Below, piece after piece: positions 1 to 7,208 of a DNA stretch of 61,979 bases (positions are counted from its first letter, which is position 1; each line of letters opens with the position of its first letter). Made by a program: the position numbers and the translations under genes. Source of the DNA: Synechococcus sp. UW179A (GTDB taxonomy: Bacteria > Cyanobacteriota > Cyanobacteriia > PCC-6307 > Cyanobiaceae); the NCBI RefSeq assembly GCF_900473965.1, contig NZ_UCNJ01000007.1, forward strand, positions 1 through 61,979. The letters are read 5' to 3'. The notes beneath the pieces were generated by a model. It did not search any database. It saw only the letters and a program-made list of their open reading frames with translations, and had not been told where the DNA came from.

Positions 1-777
1 CGGTACAGACAAGGCAGGACTCTAGTTATAACTTGGATGCCATATGCGTATCGGGCATGGGACAAGAATCACTGTGCCTGGGCGACAAGCGCATGCCATG
101 ATTGATTAGCAGTACTGATGGGCTACGATGGCCTGCTATCTGATAAGTAAGGCGGCCAGATGCTAATTGATTATTATCAATAATCCAGTCGCGAAGAACC
201 CAGTGGTGACGCGGCTTTTCGGGCATTACTTGGCGCACTTTGCGTGATCGGCATGCAGGTACTATTTATTTACAATACATAGCGATTGCTAGATAATATG
301 TAGAGCCTAGCTTAGTTTTCGTCGAACCATTCTTATAGCTAACTGATCCGCTCAGAACCCAGCTGTAGCAGTGCTTCTCAGGAGGCAGTGGTTGCAGTTT
401 GTGTCAGTTTTTATTACTTAGAGGGGCTACATTTTATATAAGAATTTCTAATTTCGCGCCATCCACCCCACAGCAATCAGGCTACTAATCAGTCACCACA
501 ATCACTGACAGGTCTTGCTCGAAGTGTCCTGCAGCCTGACAACACAAGTTTCCCTTTGCATATATAGATAGGAGTGCTCTCAGAGGCGCTAAGAAGGCTC
601 TACAAGGGCTGTCGGTTCATCGATACATCACATCCACTACAGAAGCTCTTAGTGACGCTTCCAGGGGCTTATTTGATATCCAGCTAGAACACTGACGGAG
701 AAAATATATCTAAGAAAAATTCCCCTGCGTACCACACACAGAGGAACCAATGCCCACTTAAGGCTGCCGAGTAGTAG
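1..777. other. Left flank without a supported gene
   Basis: I find no convincing gene here. A 70-codon frame on the minus strand (26-238) has no family resemblance and no partner gene. The stretch is AT-rich compared with the right half of the window and belongs to the mobile element, whose left end is not in view. Confidence 0.4.
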
Positions 778-1143
778 TTAATCGGCCCATCGAGAATCAG
801 GGAACATAGCCACATGCTCCTGGAGAGTTGCCGTATGCGTGATCTGGGGAGAGTTGTATTCCCTCGACTCCACCCAGCGCCCGCGATAGTCGTCATGTGC
901 AGGAGGTGCCCACCGTCTCTTTACGATCGACCGGCCAGCAAAGTAATCATGCAGTGAATGAGCTGCCTCTGGCTGTAGGCCGTACTGCCGTTCAAGTTCC
1001 TCCAGGTCTGCCGGAGACTTCTTGCTCAGAGTTTCCAGGCCCTTGTTCCACCTGCCAGCGACCTTTCGGCAAAGGGTGCTAATCGTTTGCGAGGATAATC
1101 CTCCTGCAATACAGGCATCAGTGAATTGCTTCTTGCTTGACAT
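778..1143 (-). CDS. Hypothetical protein of mobile element (121 aa)
   Basis: A soluble, charged protein of 121 residues with no family I recognise. The N-terminal half (about residues 5-60) has a helix-turn-helix-like pattern, with SSQTISTLCRKVAGRW followed by a Lys/Glu-rich helix, so DNA binding is possible but unproven. It starts at ATG 1143 and reads in the same direction as the primase operon, separated from it by a 374-bp gap with repeats. That position would suit a replication accessory or regulator of the element; this is inference from location only. Confidence 0.5.
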   Translation of the reverse strand: MSSKKQFTDACIAGGLSSQTISTLCRKVAGRWNKGLETLSKKSPADLEELERQYGLQPEAAHSLHDYFAGRSIVKRRWAPPAHDDYRGRWVESREYNSPQITHTATLQEHVAMFPDSRWAD

Positions 1144-1302
1144 TGGCGTAAGTAATTGGTGTGTTGTTGGATCCGTGCGTTACGTCCTGCTCTCGTCATT
1201 AGCCGCCCCTAGTTACTATCCATTATACCGAGACTAGAGTTTCAGACTTTCTCTGACTCCCTCGGTGTAGCGTCACCGTCGTCACCACCAACACGGAAAA
1301 CT

Positions 1303-1521
1303 GGTGGTTACGAAAATCTCTTGTAGTGGAAGGTATTTCAGCGATGTAACCAGGAAACCAGCTATTTTCGAGAAAACTATTTCTGAGGAATCAGGCCTTT
1401 TATAAAAACCTTTTTCTCAAATATAGTTTTATGTGATTTTAGGTGGTTACTGGTTACAGGGCAGTGATGCCAATGGATTTAGTGCAACCACCTGTTTAAC
1501 TAGTGGTGGTTACATGGTTAC
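1303..1521. repeat. Iteron-like GGTGGTTAC repeats, possible origin
   Basis: The motif GGTGGTTAC occurs at 1303-1311, 1442-1450 and 1505-1513. The last two are followed at once, or after one base, by TGGTTAC (1451-1457, 1515-1521), and an inverted GTAACCA lies at 1346-1352. An AT-rich segment (about 1380-1440) sits between them. Repeats plus an AT-rich stretch beside a primase-helicase gene are the usual layout of an element origin. The last copy runs over the primase stop codon. Function is inferred. Confidence 0.45.
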
Positions 1522-3800
1522 AAGAACCACGCATCAGACCGTTCTAAAACTTCCCCAACCGATGACGCAGTAGCCGCTACAGAAGATGGGCGAGGCACCT
1601 GTCCTGATTGATGCGTCCAGAGCCGAGGGTTTGTATCAGTCTTTCCGTTCCGTGTGAGTTTACGGGGACGGTGAGTCTGCTCCAGGCCAGCGGCACGCAT
1701 GATCTTTTGAACGATCTTTGGATTGACGTGCTCACAGTTGGCCCAGCTCGTGATCCACTGAGGCTTGGTCACCATGATGGTCTCATCGTTGACTTGAAGC
1801 TCAGACCAGCAACCATCGCTGTAAATGGCGTTCATGATCTCCTGTTCGCCATCACGCTCGACCATGAAGGCCTGGTTGCGTTGCTCCGACAGTCGCCCGT
1901 GAAATGACGTGTTGTCGAAGTACGGGGGCACCATTCCTGAGTCCACAAGGTGGGCCATGGTTTTCCAGAACCTGGTGACAACTTCACCGGCAGCCTTCTC
2001 GTCGTCGGGGATCGAAGAGGGCTTCACCGATTGGATTGTGAGGAATCTGCGTGTTTCGTTGTCCCTGTAAATGCCTGTCTCATTGGTGCTTCCAACAATC
2101 GCGAAAGCACGATTACGAACAACCTGCCCCGTTTTGTATTTGGGGTTGTACTTGTCCGTAGCGGTCGACAGAAAGCGCTTGGTGGCGTCGTCATCACCCT
2201 TGAGTGTCCAGGTGTCACTCTCGGCAAGTTCAACCAAACCAGCTGCATGCAGCACGTCCAGAGACTCTCTGCTCTCGATATTCACTGCCCCGGTGAGTAC
2301 GGCGTAGAACATGCCCATGCCCCCGAGTGCCTTGATTACGGTCGACTTTCTGTAGCCCTGGCGTGATTGCCAATTGAGCATGATGTCGAGCTTCGCTCCG
2401 GGATTCCTCCAACGGATCACCACACCGGTGAAGAACTGAATGACGTGAGCAAGGCTGAGATGGTCATCCTCGGCCAAACCAAACAGACCCGCGATCTCCT
2501 CCAACTCCATGATCGGAAGGTCGGAGTCTGAGCAAGCCCGCAAGAAATTTTCTAGGGGATTGAATGGGTTCTTTCGGCCGTAGGTGACAATCGCCCTACG
2601 AAATGCAGCGCTGTCGACACTGAGCCGCTTAACCATCATCGGCACTAAGGCAGACGCAGTAGTTGGCTCGATAGGTTCGTAGGGGCACTCATCACAGGGT
2701 TTCCACTCAGGTCCGTCGGAAAGGATGTTCCACCTGAAGCCAGGAATCAGGCCACCGACCACGAGCTGAACAACCTCGGCCTCATTGCGAACGGTCTCTC
2801 CGCTCATGGCGTAGTTGTACGCGAGCACCTGGGCGTCTTGGCTGTGGAAGTGTTCGTACAGCTCAACGGCACCGGAGTCGCGGTTGATTGCCAGCTCCGC
2901 CTTGCGTTTGACGATTGAGTTGAAGTCGGCCTTGCTGATGCCTAAGCAGCTCTGAGCTTTGGCCCGAAGCTTTTCAAGGTGATTCCCCTTCACCAGGGCG
3001 CAAGCCTGAACGCCGTGCTCTACGACCTCTGGTCTTGTCTTCCAGGAGATCCGGAGCTTCTGCCATTCCTCAAAAACCCACAGCAAAAAATCTGCCGGTT
3101 GCTTTGCGTGAATGATCAGATCTTTCAGGTCCGCAGCGGTAAGCACGCCTTCATTGATTGCATCCTCCAGTCCCCACTTGAGCTGCTCTCGCAATGGGTA
3201 GACGGTGTAATCGCCGACAGGGTTGCGAGGTGCAACGTTGATAGCCCAGCCATGAATAGAGCAGGCCTCAACCACCAATGGCAGCAGGTCGCAGTTCCCG
3301 TAGATGGTGTCAACGTCGCCGATGTACGCGGAGACTTTTGCGGGCGCCTTGAGGTTTTTGAGTAGCGATGGTGAATTGACTGCCCCAACAGGAACACCGA
3401 GCTTCAGTGTGGGGACAGCAGCATCAAAGAACCCCTCTGTGATCGCTACAGCACTATCCGGCATATAGGTCGGCGGTAGGTACCCCTCATCACGATCCCC
3501 CTGGAACTGACAGACAACCTTGGAATGCCAACGGTTGCCGGGCATATCCTTCTGCTTCTGCCGGTAGATCTCGCCGTCCTGTGATGCGTCGAAGCGAACG
3601 AGGTAGCCATCCACCTCATCATTGATTGAAGAACTCGAAAGGTACGGGTGCGCCTTGGCCTCCGATGACGTGAAGGGCACGAGATGACCGGACTCGATCA
3701 GTGAGTCGATGTGACTGCGGTCCAAGCGCTTCAACAGGTCTGACTGAGCCCAGCTGCTCAGATCCTGGAAGCCAGGCATTACTGCGGGTGTAATTGTCAC
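1518..3800 (-). CDS. Primase-helicase, DUF3854/VapE type
   Basis: A 760-residue replication protein of phages and satellites. The N-terminal part resembles the DUF3854 TOPRIM-like primase region: ITEGFFDA at about residues 120-127 and the acidic GDVD at 161-164. The C-terminal part resembles the VapE/DUF5906 helicase: a degenerate Walker A (SRQGYRKST, 479-487), a Walker B-like GLVELAESD (521-529), a sensor segment AFAIVGSTNE (565-574) and an arginine-finger-like NETRRFL (581-587). It would prime and unwind element DNA. Its start at 3800 overlaps the end of the upstream 80-aa gene by four bases (ATGA), so the two are translationally coupled. The Walker A lacks the usual Gly-Lys spacing, but similar variants occur in VapE proteins. 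Confidence 0.85.
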   Translation of the reverse strand: MTITPAVMPGFQDLSSWAQSDLLKRLDRSHIDSLIESGHLVPFTSSEAKAHPYLSSSSINDEVDGYLVRFDASQDGEIYRQKQKDMPGNRWHSKVVCQFQGDRDEGYLPPTYMPDSAVAITEGFFDAAVPTLKLGVPVGAVNSPSLLKNLKAPAKVSAYIGDVDTIYGNCDLLPLVVEACSIHGWAINVAPRNPVGDYTVYPLREQLKWGLEDAINEGVLTAADLKDLIIHAKQPADFLLWVFEEWQKLRISWKTRPEVVEHGVQACALVKGNHLEKLRAKAQSCLGISKADFNSIVKRKAELAINRDSGAVELYEHFHSQDAQVLAYNYAMSGETVRNEAEVVQLVVGGLIPGFRWNILSDGPEWKPCDECPYEPIEPTTASALVPMMVKRLSVDSAAFRRAIVTYGRKNPFNPLENFLRACSDSDLPIMELEEIAGLFGLAEDDHLSLAHVIQFFTGVVIRWRNPGAKLDIMLNWQSRQGYRKSTVIKALGGMGMFYAVLTGAVNIESRESLDVLHAAGLVELAESDTWTLKGDDDATKRFLSTATDKYNPKYKTGQVVRNRAFAIVGSTNETGIYRDNETRRFLTIQSVKPSSIPDDEKAAGEVVTRFWKTMAHLVDSGMVPPYFDNTSFHGRLSEQRNQAFMVERDGEQEIMNAIYSDGCWSELQVNDETIMVTKPQWITSWANCEHVNPKIVQKIMRAAGLEQTHRPRKLTRNGKTDTNPRLWTHQSGQVPRPSSVAATASSVGEVLERSDAWFL

Positions 3801-4039
3801 GCTGCACCTCCCTCAGTTCCAAGGGCGAACAGTGCAGTTCCTTGAGCCGGAATCTCACGGCCACTGGCTGCCATATAGATAACACCCCGCGAAGTAATCC
3901 TGAACCCGAGAACAATTTCTTCGTAGTGATCAGTCACCGCCTGCATTGGCTGCCCCCAGGCTGTGAACTTGAGTTCGAAACCGTGCCTCTTTCTCGGCGG
4001 GCTAGTACCTGATTCGTTGTAGAAAGTTTCTCTATCCAT
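3797..4039 (-). CDS. Hypothetical protein coupled to primase (80 aa)
   Basis: A small soluble protein that ends in an ATGA overlap with the primase-helicase gene, so both are read from one message. The middle (about residues 20-75) is beta-rich, with GFELKFTAWGQ and GVIYMAASGREIPAQG, the latter like a short strand-loop repeat. No family recognised. By position it could be a primase accessory or a DNA-binding regulator of replication, but nothing in the sequence proves this. Confidence 0.6.
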   Translation of the reverse strand: MDRETFYNESGTSPPRKRHGFELKFTAWGQPMQAVTDHYEEIVLGFRITSRGVIYMAASGREIPAQGTALFALGTEGGAA

Positions 4040-4161
4040 GAGGCGATCTCCTATTGAAGTGAAGTAAATAAGGGCTTGATTGGCCTTGTACCCAGCCTAG
4101 GCGTGTGCGCAAGATGCAGTGTTTGCGTTTCAGCGGTAACACCACATCTAGTGCTTAGCGC

Positions 4162-4512
4162 TTAGCTCTTCGCGTAACGGGCTTGAGCTTCAGCCTTGGC
4201 GTCTACCAGGCCTTTGATGCATTTTTCGGTCGGTTCCACAGTCATCTGTGGATAGCCCTTCGCGTTCTCCGAGTACTCCACCGTGAGCACTCCCTGCCGT
4301 TCGCCGAGGTCAACAGCGTCGACGACAACCTGCTCTGCAATTCCACGATCCCTTCCAAAGAATTTGGGGTTAACCGCCCTCGGACCCTTAGCAGAAGCCA
4401 TCACCAAGTCGCGCACGACGTAGGACAGCAACGGGTCACAGCCCATACAGAGTTCTGCTTGAACGGCTTTACAGATGTACCCACCGACGGGGTAAATGTT
4501 TAGATCAGACAC
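4162..4512 (-). CDS. Hypothetical protein (116 aa)
   Basis: Read from GTG 4512; the frame stays open to a TTG at 4581, but that extension is an Ile-rich stretch of unlikely coding character. The protein has three Cys near the N-terminus (ICKAV, ELCMGC) and a charged, Ala-rich C-terminal helix (DAKAEAQARYAKS). No family recognised. It is divergent from the small-gene operon at 4627, with about 115 bases between them for two promoters. Confidence 0.5.
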   Translation of the reverse strand: MSDLNIYPVGGYICKAVQAELCMGCDPLLSYVVRDLVMASAKGPRAVNPKFFGRDRGIAEQVVVDAVDLGERQGVLTVEYSENAKGYPQMTVEPTEKCIKGLVDAKAEAQARYAKS

Positions 4513-4626
4513 GGCAAATAGCCTAATGATTATCGCAATTAGTATTCCTATTTCTGTACGGTAAAAAGACTCAGCTAGCAACTATCTAGTCGTGGGAAGC
4601 CTATAGCATCTGTCCAGACTATTACT

Positions 4627-4812
4627 ATGCAAGGCAAGTATGAGAGCCGCTTTGTCGTCTACCTGAATAACACTGATCCTGCTGATGTCGCACTGAAAGA
4701 TCGGGTTCAGGTTGCCAGCGACACGCTCGGTGTTAGCAAGTCTCAGCTCATTAGGTCAGCCATTAATTATGCGCTGGACAACGTGAGGGACTTTGGAGGC
4801 ACGGTGAGATGA
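4627..4812 (+). CDS. Small ribbon-helix-helix-like protein (61 aa)
   Basis: The sequence runs strand (RFVVYLN), then helix (DRVQVASDTLGV), then SKSQLIRSAINYALDNV, the usual strand-helix-helix pattern of CopG/Arc-type repressors with the SKSQLIR turn. It is probably a DNA-binding regulator of the element. It is the first of four tiny genes in a row, the next beginning in its own stop codon (ATGA at 4809-4812). It is transcribed divergently from 4162-4512, as expected for a local repressor. Confidence 0.6.
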   Translation: MQGKYESRFVVYLNNTDPADVALKDRVQVASDTLGVSKSQLIRSAINYALDNVRDFGGTVR

Positions 4813-4961
4813 CGGTCGAAGATATCAACAAGGCCCTTGCTGTAGCCCATAACGAGCTGATCAATTGCCGGCGAAGGGGTGATGACGTTAATGCCGACAT
4901 CTGGGCACAGATTGAATCGAATCTGGCGAATCAGAAAGCTGCAAGGCTTGGGCTGGACTAA
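4809..4961 (+). CDS. Hypothetical mini-protein (50 aa)
   Basis: Fifty residues, acidic-basic and helical (MTVEDINKALAVAHNELINC at the start). The gene starts inside the stop of the upstream repressor-like gene (ATGA) and its own stop overlaps the next start by one base (TAATG at 4959-4963). The tight packing on both sides is the main evidence that it is translated. Product unknown. Confidence 0.5.
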   Translation: MTVEDINKALAVAHNELINCRRRGDDVNADIWAQIESNLANQKAARLGLD

Positions 4962-5131
4962 TGAACAGCTGGACCGGCTACAAGGGCAACCGCAAATCGG
5001 TCTCGCAGCGGATCAACGATGACCGCCTAAAGGTTGTCGAAGTGATGGACGTTCCCTTGCTCTGGCTTCCTTCCTGGGATGTTCGATTAACAGCAGCACA
5101 GCGGTACCGGTTGCAGCGGGGGATGCTGTGA
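4961..5131 (+). CDS. Hypothetical mini-protein (56 aa)
   Basis: A basic, Trp-containing protein (SWTGYKGNRKSVSQRIN near the N-terminus, then LLWLPSWDV). It is coupled on both sides: TAATG with the upstream gene and GTGA with the downstream gene. The basic start and short length would suit nucleic-acid binding, but no family is recognised. Confidence 0.5.
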   Translation: MNSWTGYKGNRKSVSQRINDDRLKVVEVMDVPLLWLPSWDVRLTAAQRYRLQRGML

Positions 5132-5256
5132 CGTACGAGCAAGCATGGCTTGAGCTAGAAGCGCGAATGGCAACGGCTGCCGATGAAGGTGAATGGCCAA
5201 CATACTTCGAACTGAAGGAACAGTTAGAGGGCCTAAGTCGCCAAAATAGAAACTGA
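5128..5256 (+). CDS. Hypothetical mini-protein (42 aa)
   Basis: Starts at GTG 5128 in a GTGA overlap with the preceding gene and ends the four-gene run. It is acidic (about ten Glu/Asp in 42 residues) and probably one helix pair. No family. About 90 bases downstream lies a hairpin that reads as a terminator for the convergent prochlorosin-like gene. Confidence 0.45.
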   Translation: MTYEQAWLELEARMATAADEGEWPTYFELKEQLEGLSRQNRN

Positions 5257-5348
5257 TTGCTGCCCCTGGCTATGAATTAATACGCTCAATCGTGCCAGGT
5301 ATTGAAGGCTTGATTTGTGGGGTTTTTGGTGTGATTGAAGCAATAAAA

Positions 5349-5370
5349 AGCCCCTGTGGTAGCAGGGGCT
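5349..5370 (-). terminator. Rho-independent terminator of first Nif11 gene
   Basis: An 8-bp perfect stem (5349-5356 with 5363-5370) and a 6-base loop. On the minus strand it is followed by a T-rich run, so it ends the transcript of the prochlorosin-like gene at 5562-5852. On the plus strand it could also stop the mini-gene operon. Confidence 0.75.
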
Positions 5371-5420
5371 TTGAGTGTGTAAACTGGTCTTGAAGTTAAC
5401 AGACTCCAAGATTCCAAATG

Positions 5421-5492
5421 ACAAACTCTGTTGAACTAAAAAAACTGTTTGCGCATCCATGGACAACAATCCATTACAAACTCTGTTGAACT
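5421..5492. repeat. 17-bp direct repeat pair
   Basis: ACAAACTCTGTTGAACT is present at 5421-5437 and again at 5476-5492, in the 3' untranslated part of the first Nif11 cassette. The second cassette lacks it. Function unknown. Confidence 0.6.
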
Positions 5493-5561
5493 GTTGCCAT
5501 TACATTTAAAGCTACAAAGCTCAAAAGCTCTTTTTTGTGAATACCATCATTTGAACTTTTT

Positions 5562-5852
5562 TCATTGGTTGGTTCTCACCCATTTGTTAGTGCCAACACC
5601 ATTGACAGATCGACAACGAACCTCACAGACCAGCCACGAATTTAACAAGTTTCCTCCAGCCACGCCTTCCAGCTCCTCATCTGTGATCTCTCTGGATTGG
5701 GCCTTAGTTAGGTCATCAGCAGAGATACTAAAACCTGCTTCCTTGGCAATCGCAGAAACAGTATCGGCATCAGCAGCTGCCTTGAGCTTCTCCTGAAGGC
5801 TGGTGTCGCCTTTGACTTTTTCTTGAAAAGCTTTGAGTTGTTCTTCTGACAT
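5562..5852 (-). CDS. Prochlorosin-like Nif11 lanthipeptide precursor
   Basis: A precursor peptide of 96 residues. Residues 1-67 form a Nif11-type leader very close to prochlorosin leaders (MSEEQLKAFQEKV at the start) ending in a double-glycine site, EELEGVAGG. The 29-residue core has two Cys (VCEVRC) and several Ser/Thr, so one or two thioether rings could form after dehydration by a ProcM-type LanM enzyme. No LanM or C39 peptidase-transporter gene lies in the window, so modification and export would depend on enzymes encoded elsewhere. It is transcribed alone with its own terminator. Confidence 0.85.
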   Translation of the reverse strand: MSEEQLKAFQEKVKGDTSLQEKLKAAADADTVSAIAKEAGFSISADDLTKAQSREITDEELEGVAGGNLLNSWLVCEVRCRSVNGVGTNKWVRTNQ

Positions 5853-5983
5853 GGCTATCGGGAGTCTTTAACGGTTATAGCAACGGTCTTCTGCAGTGTC
5901 TTTGACTAACAATTAAAGTGCTCAATCGTGCCAGGTATTGAAGGCTTATTTATGGGATTATTCAGACCATTGAAGAAATAAGA

Positions 5984-6005
5984 AGCTCCTGGCAATGCAG
6001 AGGCT
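5984..6005 (-). terminator. Degenerate terminator of second Nif11 gene
   Basis: The copy of the hairpin at 5349-5370. The stem (5984-5991 with 5998-6005) keeps six pairs, one wobble and one mismatch, so it may be weaker. It lies 65 bases past the stop of the second Nif11 gene. Confidence 0.5.
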
Positions 6006-6070
6006 TTGAGTGTGTAAGCTATGCTTGTTTCAGTCTAAACCCAGTGGTTCTCAGTTGCCAGTGGTTCTAC

Positions 6071-6304
6071 CTAACTCCGCAGCTCATAGTTTGTGGTGAC
6101 ACAAAGTGCACAGTTTTTCCCGCCAGCCACGCCTTCTAGTTCCTCTTCACTGAGTTCAGTCATCTTATCAGCAGTGAATTCATGACCATGTTCTTTAGCA
6201 ATGCCTACAATATCTTCAGATGACTTAGCTGCTTTTAGTTTCTCCTGAAGATTGGAATCGCCTTTAACTTTGGCGAGGAATGCCTTGAGCTGTTCTAGGG
6301 ACAT
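6071..6304 (-). CDS. Prochlorosin-like Nif11 lanthipeptide precursor
   Basis: A 77-residue precursor and the paralogue of 5562-5852. The leader (about residues 1-62; MSLEQLKAFLAKVKGD, then HEFTADKMTELSEEELEGVAGG split at the double glycine) is intact. The 15-residue core KNCALCVTTNYELRS has a CxxC followed by two Thr, which could give small thioether rings. The leader is conserved while the core is wholly different from its neighbour, the usual prochlorosin pattern. No maturation enzyme is in view. Confidence 0.83.
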   Translation of the reverse strand: MSLEQLKAFLAKVKGDSNLQEKLKAAKSSEDIVGIAKEHGHEFTADKMTELSEEELEGVAGGKNCALCVTTNYELRS

Positions 6305-6456
6305 GGGTATCGGGAGTCTTAATCAGTTATAGCAACGATTGGAATACTAGTCATATCAGCTTAGATGAGACTGCAGTCCATGGTTACTTTCTCTGCAATC
6401 GGAGTCTTTTTAGGCGTCTCTTTACTGCTGATTAGTACAATCGACGAGGTATTAAA

Positions 6457-6669
6457 ATGAAATGCGACTGGGGAAAATGCCACGCTGTCTTGATTGGCGA
6501 TCGCTGGATTCAGGTGAGGGACGGCGAGGCCTGCGAAGGTGATGTGAGCTTTGAAATCGGAGGTGGAGTATCAATGATTGCCAGTGTTTCTGCCATCGCT
6601 GCAGTCAAAATTGCATATCAGCCTGAAGCAAAGGTTTTTGAGGCTTACACCCCATGGGGCACCAAATGA
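6457..6669 (+). CDS. Hypothetical protein (70 aa)
   Basis: A small protein with two Cys near the start (MKCDWGKCHAV) and a third in the middle (GEACEGD), followed by a hydrophobic Ala/Ser/Ile stretch (about residues 38-52). The Cys pair may bind metal or form a disulfide. No family recognised. It begins a three-gene run; the next start is in its stop codon (ATGA, 6666-6669). Confidence 0.5.
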   Translation: MKCDWGKCHAVLIGDRWIQVRDGEACEGDVSFEIGGGVSMIASVSAIAAVKIAYQPEAKVFEAYTPWGTK

Positions 6670-6839
6670 CCCGTAAGTATTTTCGACAGGGAAAGCCCGA
6701 CTATCTGACAGCAACGTGCGTCAGAGAGCCCGATAGGGCAATAGTACGAGCCTTTAAGGCAAACGCAGCTGCTCACGGCAAGAGCGTGCAACGTGCCCTC
6801 CTGGAGGCCTGCAAAGACTATCTGGGACGGAACCAATGA
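6666..6839 (+). CDS. Hypothetical basic protein (57 aa)
   Basis: I start it at ATG 6666, which overlaps the stop of the upstream gene, rather than at ATG 6654 in the same frame. The protein is basic, with a helical second half (RAIVRAFKANAAAHGKSVQR) that could be a small DNA-binding helix-turn-helix or ribbon-helix-helix; this is weak inference. It ends in another ATGA overlap (6836-6839). Confidence 0.5.
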   Translation: MTRKYFRQGKPDYLTATCVREPDRAIVRAFKANAAAHGKSVQRALLEACKDYLGRNQ

Positions 6840-7123
6840 GCAAGATTCCACCCAGACCTTTGACTCAACGCCAGAAAGACCACGATGCATTCGAGGCCTT
6901 CAAGGATGAAGTTTGGCGGCAAAATTGGATCGAGGGTGAACGACTCGAATCTCAGCAGCTATGGGCGGAGTACGTCGCGGATGGAGGCGCAGAGGCTCTA
7001 GTACGGGATGCGGAGGTTGCCAGGGAAGAATCCAATGCAGTCAGAGCAGCCCGACACGATCGCTGGAAAAGCCGTGCACTGGCAGTGGAATTGGATTTTG
7101 ACCCCGATAGGCTGGGCCTTTGA
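6836..7123 (+). CDS. Hypothetical charged protein (95 aa)
   Basis: Highly charged, almost wholly helical and rich in Glu, Arg and Ala. It is coupled to the gene before it by ATGA and is the last of three. It converges on the terminase gene at 7209. No family recognised; a role in DNA packaging or its control is possible only by position. Confidence 0.5.
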   Translation: MSKIPPRPLTQRQKDHDAFEAFKDEVWRQNWIEGERLESQQLWAEYVADGGAEALVRDAEVAREESNAVRAARHDRWKSRALAVELDFDPDRLGL

Positions 7124-7208
7124 ACCCTGTTGGTGGGGTCAGTAGGCTTCCCGGAAACCTAAAATTGTAGACATGACGGGTGGTTTGAGCCTGCCGCCCC
7201 CTTTCTTT

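Larger units (their letters stand above)
5284..6345. repeat. Duplicated prochlorosin cassette with shared flanks
   Basis: Two cassettes lie in tandem. A 28-base segment after the first gene's 3' end (5284-5311) recurs exactly at 5920-5947. The terminator region with GGCTTTGAGTGTGTAA recurs at about 5367-5382 and 6002-6017. The 5' leader (ATCGGGAGTCTT and TTATAGCAACG, plus-strand view) recurs at about 5857-5886 and 6308-6337. So gene, leader and terminator were copied as a unit and the core-encoding part then diverged. Confidence 0.75.

Noticed and set aside
26-238. 70-codon minus-strand frame
   Set aside because: No family resemblance, no neighbour support, and mixed codon character.
4515-4535. 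Zur-like string near TGATTATCG
   Set aside because: Only one half matches the palindrome; no metal gene is adjacent.
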